Source of the DNA: Pseudomonadota bacterium
Lineage (GTDB): Bacteria > Pseudomonadota > Alphaproteobacteria > Rhizobiales > Segnochrobactraceae
Direction of reading: 5' to 3'
Assembly (NCBI GenBank): GCA_023442215.1
Contig: JAEZMP010000209.1
Span: 1-10,005, forward strand
DNA length: 10,005 bases
The translations under genes were made by a program, and so were the position numbers. The stretch's first letter is position 1. Each line of letters starts with the position of its first letter. Below the pieces are notes generated by a model, which was not told where the DNA came from, made no database searches, and worked only from the letters and a program-made list of their open reading frames with translations. Shown here in pieces: positions 1 through 6,490 of the stretch.

Positions 1-749
1 TCGTAGCGGGTGGTGATGCGGACGTCGTCGTCCGCGCCACCGCAGAACGGGTGGGTGGAGACGTCGAGCCGTCCGCGGGTAAAGTCGAAGCCGAGCGCCG
101 CCATCATTCTGAGGCCGAGGGCGCGCTGGACGTCGACCGGGAACGGGCCTTCCAGCGGCGGATCGGCCGGCCGGCGCGCCTGCCGTTCCATCACCTCGGC
201 GGTGAAGCCCGGCAGGAAGGCGGCGAGGTCGTCGAACAGAAGATCGATGTCCGCCGACCGGCCGCCCGGCTCGTAGTCGTTGAGAAGCGCGTCATAGGGC
301 GAGAGCCCCAGCCGTTCGCCCTTGGCGACCGCGATCTCGCGCTGGAGGCGCAGCACCTCGGCGAGGCGCGGCAGCAGGGCGGCAAAGTCGGAGGCCGCAC
401 GCGCCTGCCGCCACCCCATCTCGCACGCCGCGACCGCCCGGGTCGACGCGGCGACGAGATCGGCCGGCAGCGCGGTCTCGACCGTCCAGATGCGGCGAAT
501 CTCGCGCAGGTTCGCCCGCTCCCACGGGCCGAGGCCGGCGTCGTCCTCCGCCGCCGCGATCAGGTCGCCGAGGCGCGGATCGGTGGTCATGCCGTGACGC
601 AGCACGTTCAGCGCCGCGAGGCTCTCGCCGCGCCGCGACGAGGCACCGACCGGCATCATCACGTCGTTGTCCCATTGCAGGATGCCGAGGGCATCCGACA
701 CCGCTGCGATCCGGCCGAAATGGTCCGAAAGGTCCTGATAGGCGCTCAT
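1..749 (-). CDS. M32 family (Taq-type) metallocarboxypeptidase, N-terminal half
   Basis: Partial gene: it starts at ATG 749-747 and runs off the left edge after 249 codons, against about 500 residues for a full M32 enzyme. These are zinc-dependent cytosolic carboxypeptidases that remove residues from the C-terminus of peptides. Visible family signatures are LQWDNDVMMP near residues 24-33 (the conserved WD...MP block), SPYDALLNDYEPG around residues 150-165, and DVSTHPF followed by DVRITTRY at residues 229-249. The HPF and DVRITTRY blocks lie shortly before the HEXXH zinc motif in this family, so the catalytic residues fall just outside the window and activity cannot be judged. The start is supported by a GGAAC stretch about 10 nt upstream, although the Shine-Dalgarno is weak. 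It is divergent from the antiporter gene, with 295 bp between them. The family call is firm; the physiological substrate is unknown. Confidence 0.92.
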   Translation of the reverse strand, partial: MSAYQDLSDHFGRIAAVSDALGILQWDNDVMMPVGASSRRGESLAALNVLRHGMTTDPRLGDLIAAAEDDAGLGPWERANLREIRRIWTVETALPADLVAASTRAVAACEMGWRQARAASDFAALLPRLAEVLRLQREIAVAKGERLGLSPYDALLNDYEPGGRSADIDLLFDDLAAFLPGFTAEVMERQARRPADPPLEGPFPVDVQRALGLRMMAALGFDFTRGRLDVSTHPFCGGADDDVRITTRY

Positions 750-1044
750 GAAATTCGTTCCGGTCCGTTCGCAGAAGCGGGCGTTCTGGCGGAGATGCCT
801 GGGATAAGGATTCGTTGCCGCGATTGTGACCGGCCCGGCTCCCGCCGGCAATTTCGAAACGGCTCCGGCCGGTTCGCGCCCGCGCGGCGACGCAGAACTG
901 CAACGACGTCCCGCCTTGTCACGAGAAGCGGCGAAAATATGGCCTCGATGTCGGCGATGCCCTTGCGATGACGGCATTCAGACGGCATTCAGACCGGAGC
1001 CGGCCTGGCAGGCGGCGGCGCGCATCACGTTCGGGAACCGGCCA
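750..1044. promoter_or_regulatory. Divergent intergenic region between carboxypeptidase and antiporter genes
   Basis: This 295-bp gap must hold the promoters of both outward-facing genes. On the plus strand TTGTCA (916-921) and TATGGC (938-943), separated by 16 bp, form a possible but weak -35/-10 pair for the antiporter. A perfect tandem 11-bp repeat lies at 971-992, downstream of that pair. No convincing promoter was seen for the carboxypeptidase strand. An open frame continues upstream of the antiporter start through this region, but its encoded residues are arginine/proline-rich and unlike the family, so I treat the region as non-coding. Confidence 0.4.
971..992 (+). repeat. Perfect tandem 11-bp direct repeat
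   Basis: The unit ACGGCATTCAG occurs twice head to tail at 971-981 and 982-992, followed by a partial third match (ACCGG). It ends 52 nt before the antiporter start codon. The 11-bp period places both copies on nearly the same face of the helix, which would suit an operator, but simple slippage is an equally good explanation. Confidence 0.6.
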
Positions 1045-2775
1045 ATGCATCACGACGTCACTCTCATTGCGATGCTCGCCATCGGCTTCGTGCTGGCGTT
1101 CGTGTTCGGCTACCTCGCCGACCGGCTGCGCCTGCCGCCGCTCGTGGGCTACCTGATCGCCGGCGTGATGATGGGACCGTTCACGCCCGGCTTCGTGGCG
1201 GACGCCGGGCTCGCAAGCGAACTGTCCGAAATGGGCGTGATCCTGCTGATGTTCGGCGTCGGCCTGCACTTCTCGGCCGCCGACCTGCTCGCGGTCCGCG
1301 GGGTGGCGGTCCCCGGCGCCGTCGGCCAGATCCTGCTCGCCACGCTGCTCGGCATCGGCATGTGCCTGTCCTGGGGCTGGAGCCTCGGCGCCGGCATCGT
1401 CGTCGGCCTCAGCCTCTCCGTCGCGAGCACGGTCGTGCTCCTGAAGGCGCTGGAAGAGCGCAACATGGTCGATACACCGAACGGACGCGTCGCGGTCGGC
1501 TGGCTGATCGTGGAAGACCTCGCCATGGTGCTGGCGCTGGTGCTGCTGCCGGCCTTCGCGAGCGTGCTCGGCGGCCACGCGGCCGGGGATGCCGCTGCCG
1601 GCCACGGCGCGGCGGGCGATGCCCAGCCGATCCTCCTCACCATCGCCATCACCCTCGGCAAGGTCGCCGCCTTCGCCGCACTCGCCATCACCCTCGGGCC
1701 GAAGGTGGTGCCGTGGATCCTCGCCCGGGTCGCGCGCACCGGCTCGCGCGAGCTCTTCACGCTCTCCGTGCTCGCCATCGCCCTCGGCATCGCCTACGGC
1801 TCGGCGGCGGTGTTCGGCGTGTCGTTCGCGCTCGGCGCGTTCTTCGCCGGCGTCGTGCTCAGCGAATCCCATTTCAGCCACCGGGCCGCCGCCGATTCCC
1901 TGCCGCTGCAGGACGCCTTCTCGGTGCTGTTCTTCATCACTGTCGGGATGCTGTTCGATCCCTCGATCCTGATCCGCGAGCCGGATGCGGTGCTGGGCGT
2001 GCTCGCGCTCATCATCGTCGGCAAGGGCGTGATCGCGTTCGGCATCGTGCTTGCGCTCGGCTATCCCGTCTCGACGGGCCTGATGGTCTCGGCCGGGCTC
2101 GCGCAGATCGGCGAGTTCTCGTTCATCCTGCTCGCCCTCGGCATCTCCTACGGCCTGATGCCGCCGGAGGGCCGCGACCTCGTGCTCGCCGGCTCGATCC
2201 TGTCGATCATCCTCAACCCGGCGGTGTTCTTCGTGACGGGGATGCTGCAGAAGCGGTTCGCGCCGGCGCCCGGCAAGCCGTTCTTCGGCGAAAAGCGCCT
2301 TCACGCGCTGGAGAAGGAACTCGCGCGCAACAAGGCGCGCGGCGAGGAACGGGAACATGCCCGCAAGCTGGAGATCGAGGAACTCATCAAGACGTTCCCG
2401 ATGCTGTCGCTGATCGACGAGCACGACCAGGATTCGCTCCTGCTGCTGTTCCGGCCGAAATCCGCCTCGCCCGGCCAGCGCGTGATCCGCAAGGGCGACC
2501 GGGGCGACGCGATGTATTTCATCTCGTCGGGCGCGGTGGAGGTGCAGGTGGGCGACCACCGCATTCCCCTCAAGGCCGGAGCGATCTTCGGCGAAATGGC
2601 GCTTCTTTCCGGCGAGCGGCGGACCGCCGACGTGACGGCGATCGATTTCTGCCAGTTCCAGGTTCTCGACCGGCGAGACTTCAACCAGTTCATGACCCGC
2701 CACCCGGCGTTGCGCGCGGCCATCGACCGCATGGCGACCGAACGGCGCGCCATGAACAGCGCCGAGACAGCCTGA
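1045..2775 (+). CDS. CPA2 cation:proton antiporter with C-terminal cyclic-nucleotide-binding domain
   Basis: A 576-residue inner-membrane protein. Residues 1 to about 400 form a Na+/H+-exchanger domain with roughly 12-13 membrane segments. Typical CPA2 signatures include PPLVGYLIAG, LSVASTVVLLKALEERN, GWLIVEDLAMVLALVLLP (G152-, acidic pair E157-D158) and AQIGEFSFIL (from A353); these most resemble the KefB/YbaL/RosB branch. A Gly/His/Ala-rich loop sits near 176-195. Residues about 410-450 are a highly charged helical linker, and residues about 450-565 are a cNMP-binding domain. Its phosphate-binding cassette is FGEMALLSGERRTADV, with E517 and R526, the residues that contact cyclic nucleotide in CRP/CNBD proteins, both present. 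YbaL and Kef proteins normally carry an RCK/TrkA-N domain here, and none is seen. The role is presumably K+ or Na+/H+ exchange gated by cAMP or cGMP; ion and ligand are inferred. ATG 1045 is chosen because the membrane segment begins immediately and a GGGAA precedes it; the longer upstream frame looks non-coding. Confidence 0.93.
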   Translation: MHHDVTLIAMLAIGFVLAFVFGYLADRLRLPPLVGYLIAGVMMGPFTPGFVADAGLASELSEMGVILLMFGVGLHFSAADLLAVRGVAVPGAVGQILLATLLGIGMCLSWGWSLGAGIVVGLSLSVASTVVLLKALEERNMVDTPNGRVAVGWLIVEDLAMVLALVLLPAFASVLGGHAAGDAAAGHGAAGDAQPILLTIAITLGKVAAFAALAITLGPKVVPWILARVARTGSRELFTLSVLAIALGIAYGSAAVFGVSFALGAFFAGVVLSESHFSHRAAADSLPLQDAFSVLFFITVGMLFDPSILIREPDAVLGVLALIIVGKGVIAFGIVLALGYPVSTGLMVSAGLAQIGEFSFILLALGISYGLMPPEGRDLVLAGSILSIILNPAVFFVTGMLQKRFAPAPGKPFFGEKRLHALEKELARNKARGEEREHARKLEIEELIKTFPMLSLIDEHDQDSLLLLFRPKSASPGQRVIRKGDRGDAMYFISSGAVEVQVGDHRIPLKAGAIFGEMALLSGERRTADVTAIDFCQFQVLDRRDFNQFMTRHPALRAAIDRMATERRAMNSAETA

Positions 2776-3010
2776 CGCGCGACACGCCGAGTGGCCGGGA
2801 AGCGACATCCGGCCCTCAACCTCCTGAACCGGCGGCGGTTTGCCGCCACCAACCTCACGACAGGCGCGGCGCCTGAACCATCGCACGGCCCGCGGCTGCG
2901 GTCCCCCCCGGGCAGAGCGACCCCGCCGTGCAATGCTGGCGAGCGCTATCGGGCCAGCGGCAAACCCGGGTGGGTTGAGGCGCGCCCGAGAGACGGCTAT
3001 CCGATAGATC
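2776..3010. other. Intergenic gap with two inverted repeats
   Basis: No gene is supported in these 235 bases. Just after the antiporter there is a GC hairpin, GGCGGC at 2831-2836 and GCCGCC at 2842-2847 with a 5-nt loop. It lacks a following T-run, so it is only a weak candidate terminator. A second perfect dyad lies at 2861-2875. The promoter of the diguanylate cyclase gene is probably here, but I could not pick out convincing -35/-10 boxes. The gap argues that the antiporter and cyclase genes are separately transcribed. Confidence 0.4.
2861..2875. repeat. 15-bp inverted repeat
   Basis: CAGGCGC (2861-2867) and GCGCCTG (2869-2875) are perfect reverse complements around a single central G. 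It lies about 135 bp before the diguanylate cyclase start. It could be an operator dyad or part of the antiporter's transcript end; in DNA this GC-rich chance dyads are common. Confidence 0.45.
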
Positions 3011-4390
3011 ATGGACCAGATTTCCGACGATCATCCGGCCGCGGTTTCCGCCGCCGCCGCGCAGGATCCGCAAGCCGTTCTCGCGGCGATCGCGGCTGAG
3101 CATGCGGATGCGCTCGTCGATCTGTTCTACAGCACCTTCATGCTGGACACCGAGGGCTCGGCATTCCTGAGCCACGGCATGGTGCAGGAACGGCTGAAGC
3201 CGGGGCTTCGCCGATGGCTGCTGGAGCTTCTGGCCTCTGACCCCGACGGCGAGCGGGCCCGCTTCGAAGCGCATCAACGTGCCATCGGCGCGATCCATGC
3301 GCGCGTGCGGCTACCGGCGCATCTCGTCATGAAGGGGACGATCCTGCTGAAGAACGCCATCGCGGCCTACCTCGTGGCGAGCCCGCTCGACCGCGACGCG
3401 CTGGCGACCGCGCTGGGCATTCTCAACAACCGCATCGACGACGCCATGTGCCTGATGGGCGAGGCCTATGTCTCGGTCAGCGCCAAGGGCGCCGAGGTGG
3501 ATGAGGCGTTCCGTCTGTTCGCCATCGGCCAGGACAGCACCGTCGACCGCGAAAGCCAGCGCGCCGCCCTGATGGAATGGAGCCAGTCGATCCTGTTCAG
3601 CCTGCTCGGCGGCGGCGCAGGCGGTGCCCTGCCGCCGATCTGTTCCTCGCCGTTCGGGCTCTGGTTGCATCACCGCGCCGGCTTGATGTTCCAGGGATCG
3701 CCCTCGCTCGAGACCATCAACGCCAACCTGCAGAACATCGACCGCGTGCTGCTGCCCAAGATCGCGGAGGCCCGGGAGGCGGGCGGGCCGCCGCTGTCGG
3801 CGCTGACGAGCCGCCTCCAGACGATGGTCGACGAGATCAAGTTCCTGCTGGGTGAACTGTTCCAGAGCGTCGCCGGGCTGGAGAGCGGCCGCGATCCGCT
3901 GACGCGCACGCTGAACCGGCGTTTTCTGCCGTCCATCCTCGGCCGCGAGACCGCGATCGCCATCAAGGGCGGCGCGCCGTTCACGCTGCTGATGCTCGAT
4001 GTCGACCACTTCAAGCGGATCAACGACGGCGCCGGGCATTCGGTCGGAGACCTCGTGCTACGGCAGGTCGCCGACGTGATCCTCGATACCGTGCGTCTCA
4101 GCGACTTCGTCTTCCGCTATGGCGGCGAGGAGTTCCTGATCGCGCTGATCGAGACCGATGCGGCGCAGGGCGTGGACGTGGCCGAACGCATCCGGCTGTC
4201 GCTGGAGCAGAAGGCCCTGAACCTGCCGGACGGTTCGAACTGGCGCGTCACCGTGTCGATCGGCGCCGCGACCTTCGACGGCCATCCGGACTACACTCAC
4301 CTGATCGATCTCGCCGACAAGGCGCTCTACGCGGCGAAGCAGCAAGGCCGCAACCGGACCGTGACGGCCCAGGCCCTCGCCCTGTCCTGA
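3011..4390 (+). CDS. Globin-coupled sensor diguanylate cyclase (DosC/YddV-like)
   Basis: A 459-residue soluble protein with three parts. Residues about 20-155 are a sensor globin: DALVDLFYSTF gives the B-helix tyrosine (Y40, matching the distal heme Tyr of E. coli DosC), and HQRAIGAIHARVRLPAHLVMKG gives the proximal heme ligand, H96. Residues about 165-290 are a helical linker domain of the DosC type (SILFSLLGG, then SPFGLWLHHRAGLMFQ). Residues about 295-455 are a GGDEF domain beginning DPLTRTLNRR. It has LMLDVDHFKRIND (metal and substrate residues D330, N338, D339), the active signature RYGGEEF (GGEEF 371-375), and an intact inhibitory I-site RLSD (362-365) five residues upstream. The protein should make c-di-GMP from two GTP under control of heme-bound O2, with product inhibition; that is family knowledge. 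No EAL domain or membrane segment is present, and no partner phosphodiesterase lies in the window. The Shine-Dalgarno is poor, but the start matches the family N-terminus. Confidence 0.95.
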   Translation: MDQISDDHPAAVSAAAAQDPQAVLAAIAAEHADALVDLFYSTFMLDTEGSAFLSHGMVQERLKPGLRRWLLELLASDPDGERARFEAHQRAIGAIHARVRLPAHLVMKGTILLKNAIAAYLVASPLDRDALATALGILNNRIDDAMCLMGEAYVSVSAKGAEVDEAFRLFAIGQDSTVDRESQRAALMEWSQSILFSLLGGGAGGALPPICSSPFGLWLHHRAGLMFQGSPSLETINANLQNIDRVLLPKIAEAREAGGPPLSALTSRLQTMVDEIKFLLGELFQSVAGLESGRDPLTRTLNRRFLPSILGRETAIAIKGGAPFTLLMLDVDHFKRINDGAGHSVGDLVLRQVADVILDTVRLSDFVFRYGGEEFLIALIETDAAQGVDVAERIRLSLEQKALNLPDGSNWRVTVSIGAATFDGHPDYTHLIDLADKALYAAKQQGRNRTVTAQALALS

Positions 4391-4459
4391 GCCGGGGCCG
4401 GCCGGTGGCGTCCGCAACAGGATGCCGGCTTCGCCCGACGACGTGAAAGGCCCATCGCC

Positions 4460-5107
4460 ATGCCGCTTCCGATCCCCTCGCGCCAGAGCCTGTCGTTCAG
4501 GACCCTGTCTTGCAACATCCTGCCGCGCGGCCTCGCCCGTGCCACGCTGGCCGTTGCCGCCGTCGCGGCGCTGGCCGCGACCCCGGGTCCGGCCGAAGCG
4601 GCCCTGCGGTTGCCGCCGGGCGTGCGCTGCGTCGAAAGCGGCCCCTATGCGGTCGTGGCCGCGCCGCCTGCGGACGGCAAGGGCGGCGACACCATCATCG
4701 CGCGCAAACCGACCGACCGGGATACGCTCTGCAGCACGAAGCTCGGTGCCGACGACATCGCCATCGCCGCCCCCGCGGACGGCGTCCGGCTGCTCGGCGC
4801 GGCGCGTGGCTTCGTGATCGTCGACGACATGGCGCCCACGGCACCGAATACGATGACCATTCGCGATATCGCGACCGGCGCCACGGTCTGGCAGGCGCGC
4901 TATGTCGACCGCGAATGGCCGCTCATCAAGCCGACCGACGTGACGATGCTGCTCTATGTCGGCGAGGGCACGCCCGAAACCTGCCCGGACTACGACAAGC
5001 TCAAGGCCCAGAACCAGCGGCCCGTCGTGATGGAACGCTCGGTGTTCGACTTCAAGACGCTGACGCTGGAGCGTCTCGGCCCGAAGCGGTGTGCCGCCGC
5101 GCGATAG
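4460..5107 (+). CDS. Unrecognised small exported protein with four cysteines
   Basis: A 215-residue protein that I do not recognise. A basic N-region (ending LPRGLARA) is followed by a hydrophobic stretch (residues about 28-40) and an AEA cleavage motif ending at A47, so a Sec signal peptide and periplasmic location are likely. The N-region is long (about 26 residues). The predicted mature part of about 168 residues has four cysteines, C57, C91, C175 and C211, which could form two disulfides, and is rich in short beta-type segments (GPYAVVAAP, GFVIVDDM, NTMTIRDIATGATVWQARY, VTMLLYVGEG). No catalytic motif, lipobox or repeat is visible. AAAGG at 4446-4450, 9 nt before the ATG, supports the start. 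It lies 69 bp after the diguanylate cyclase on the same strand, so co-transcription is possible; a functional link is not shown. Confidence 0.78.
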   Translation: MPLPIPSRQSLSFRTLSCNILPRGLARATLAVAAVAALAATPGPAEAALRLPPGVRCVESGPYAVVAAPPADGKGGDTIIARKPTDRDTLCSTKLGADDIAIAAPADGVRLLGAARGFVIVDDMAPTAPNTMTIRDIATGATVWQARYVDREWPLIKPTDVTMLLYVGEGTPETCPDYDKLKAQNQRPVVMERSVFDFKTLTLERLGPKRCAAAR

Positions 5108-5155
5108 CCGCCGCCGGCCGCGCGGACCGTCTGACGCCGCAGGCGTGAAGAGAGA
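5108..5155. other. Short convergent gap with a small hairpin
   Basis: These 48 bases separate the ends of the exported-protein gene (plus) and the LysR gene (minus). ACGCC (5134-5138) and GGCGT (5142-5146) can form a 5-bp stem with a 3-nt loop. This could be a weak bidirectional terminator, but there is no T-run on either strand. Confidence 0.25.
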
Positions 5156-6109
5156 TCAGCCCGGCCGCGCCGGGGCCGCCAGCACGGCGGCGGTCGCCTC
5201 GTCGAGCCGGCTCATCTCCACGCGCGCAAGCTCGATCAGCCGCCGCAACGCCTCCGGAACCTGCCGCCGGCTCGGATAGTAGACGTGGAACGCCGGGCCG
5301 TAGGCGGTCCACTCCGGCAGCACGCGCTCGAGCGCGCCCGCGGCCAGTTCCGCGCGGACGTGGGCGGCGAGGCAATAGGCGATGCCAGCGCCGCGCAAGG
5401 CGGCATCGATGGCGAGCTGGGTCTCGTTCACGACGATGGAACTGCGCAGGTCGACCGTGCGGGCCCTTTCGCCGTCGCCGAGTTCCCAGTGATAGAGGCT
5501 GCCGTCGCCGAGCCGGAGCCCGATCGAGGCATGGCGGTGAAGGTCCTCCGGCGTCCGCGGGCGGCCGCGCGCGGCGAGATAAGCCGGGCTCGCCACCGTC
5601 ACCCACGCGAGATCGCGGCCGAGCGGCGCCGCCACCATGTCCTGCGGTACGCGGTTGCCGTAGCGGATGCCGGCATCGAAGCCGGCGCTGAAGACATCGA
5701 CCATGGCGTTGTCCACCATGATGTCGAGGCTGACGCCGGGGAACTGCCGGGCGTAGTCGGCGAGGATCGGCGCCAGGATCAGCCGGGCGGCATCGTTCGG
5801 CACGTTGAGGCGCAGCCGGCCGACCGGGCCTTCCCGGAACAGGTTCAGGTCCTCCACCGCCTCGCCGATCTCGCGAAAGCCCGCTTCGAGGCGCGCCAGC
5901 AGCCGCTCGCCCGCCTCCGTGATCGTGACGCTGCGGGCGGTGCGGTTGAGAAGCCGCACCCCGAGCCGGGTTTCGAGATTGCGGACCGCGTGGCTCAGAG
6001 CGGACGTCGACACGTCCAGCAGCGACGCCGCCTTGGTGAAGCTGCGGCAGCGCGCCACCTCCATGAACACGCTGAGATCGCCGAGGTCGGTTCTGGACAG
6101 GGGGAGCAT
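5156..6109 (-). CDS. LysR-family transcriptional regulator
   Basis: A 317-residue cytosolic DNA-binding protein of standard LysR length. The N-terminal winged helix-turn-helix is clear: SVFMEVARCRSFTKAASLLDVSTSALSHAVRNLETRLGVRLLNRTARSVTITEAGERLL (helix-turn-helix about residues 23-42). A linker helix follows, then a periplasmic-binding-protein-like effector domain from about residue 95 (GPVGRLRLNVPNDAARLILAPIL, LDIMVDNAMVDVFSAGFDAGIRYG, ASPAYLAARGRPRTPEDL) to about 300. The pattern resembles the CrgA-like group of LysR regulators; the effector cannot be read from sequence. The ATG is supported by GGAAG five bases upstream. It is divergent from the aldo/keto reductase gene, the classic arrangement for a LysR regulator that controls its neighbour and itself. 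Confidence 0.95.
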   Translation of the reverse strand: MLPLSRTDLGDLSVFMEVARCRSFTKAASLLDVSTSALSHAVRNLETRLGVRLLNRTARSVTITEAGERLLARLEAGFREIGEAVEDLNLFREGPVGRLRLNVPNDAARLILAPILADYARQFPGVSLDIMVDNAMVDVFSAGFDAGIRYGNRVPQDMVAAPLGRDLAWVTVASPAYLAARGRPRTPEDLHRHASIGLRLGDGSLYHWELGDGERARTVDLRSSIVVNETQLAIDAALRGAGIAYCLAAHVRAELAAGALERVLPEWTAYGPAFHVYYPSRRQVPEALRRLIELARVEMSRLDEATAAVLAAPARPG

Positions 6110-6201
6110 GGTGTCTTCCGAAATCCGCGATATTGAAGAAAGATGAAAGCATGGGCCGCAGCCGGCGCGCAGTGCCGCGCCTTGGGCTGATTTTTTGCCT
6201 G

Positions 6202-6221
6202 TTCAAGACCTTATCATTGAA
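6202..6221. promoter_or_regulatory. Candidate LysR operator (TTCAA-N10-TTGAA)
   Basis: TTCAA (6202-6206) and TTGAA (6217-6221) are perfect inverted arms separated by 10 bp, in the AT-rich part of the LysR/reductase gap. LysR regulators typically bind interrupted dyads of the T-N11-A type with this overall size in front of a divergently transcribed target. It lies 93-112 bp upstream of the LysR start and about 270 bp upstream of the reductase start. Binding is inferred from position and form only. Confidence 0.45.
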
Positions 6222-6380
6222 TTTTCCTCAACGCTTCGTTCAGGTCGAGGCCGTTCCATTCCCGGGTGCGGATGCTAAGTTCCGGTCAGGGACGGCGGCG
6301 CCATCGGGGGTCGATGGCCACGCGCTGCGTTCGAAGCGAACGGTGTTCGCGTCTGTCGCCGGTACCCCGCCATGACCATC

Positions 6381-6397
6381 ATGCCGCCCGGCGGCAT
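6381..6397. repeat. 17-bp perfect inverted repeat upstream of the reductase gene
   Basis: ATGCCGCC (6381-6388) and GGCGGCAT (6390-6397) are perfect reverse complements around one base. It ends 93 bp before the reductase start. It could be a second protein-binding dyad or a leader hairpin if transcription starts upstream; no function is shown. Confidence 0.5.
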
Positions 6398-6478
6398 TCC
6401 CCGGGGGACGGGGCTCGGCGGCGCGGCGTTTGCGCCCTGCCGGTTTCCCGTCCTCCACCGGCCATTCCGGCAGCATTC

Positions 6479-6484
6479 AGGAAG
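6479..6484 (+). promoter_or_regulatory. Ribosome binding site deciding the GTG start
   Basis: AGGAAG lies six bases before GTG 6491. It is the best Shine-Dalgarno in the area and places the reductase start at GTG rather than at upstream ATG codons in the same open frame. The resulting N-terminus, MTTQPHLTFNDGRAIPQVGLGVW, is what the family expects. Confidence 0.75.
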
Positions 6485-6490
6485 ACACCC

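Larger units (their letters stand above)
6110..6490. promoter_or_regulatory. LysR/aldo-keto reductase divergent control region
   Basis: This 381-bp gap holds no supported gene. It contains an AT-richer island (about 6188-6235) that stands out from the GC-rich surroundings and is the likely location of promoters. Within it is the dyad at 6202-6221, which fits the T-N11-A form of LysR operators. A long perfect dyad lies at 6381-6397. I did not find -35/-10 pairs with good spacing on either strand. The reductase frame stays open upstream to about 6266, but those residues do not match the family. Both divergent genes share the same ribosome-binding context, GGAAGACACC, directly before their starts. 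Confidence 0.55.

Noticed and set aside
51..971. Plus-strand open frame of 306 codons over the carboxypeptidase
   Set aside because: The minus strand in this interval encodes clear M32 motifs (WD...MP, HPF, DVRITTRY); the plus-strand product has no recognisable features.
826..1044. N-terminal extension of the antiporter to an upstream ATG at 826
   Set aside because: The extra 73 residues are Arg/Pro/Ala-rich and precede the first membrane helix, which homologues have at the very N-terminus. ATG 1045 fits better.
919..3012. Long minus-strand open frame (697 codons) antisense to the antiporter gene
   Set aside because: Its translation is a run of Arg, Asp, His, Glu and Gly with no family features, typical of the complement of a high-GC gene. 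The plus strand encodes a full antiporter with recognisable motifs.
5052..6206. Minus-strand open frame of 384 codons overlapping the LysR gene in another frame
   Set aside because: Arg/Pro/Gly-rich low-complexity translation; the frame 5156-6109 carries the complete LysR protein.
6266..6490. N-terminal extension of the aldo/keto reductase to an upstream start at 6266
   Set aside because: The 75 added residues do not match the family, and AGGAAG with correct spacing supports GTG 6491.
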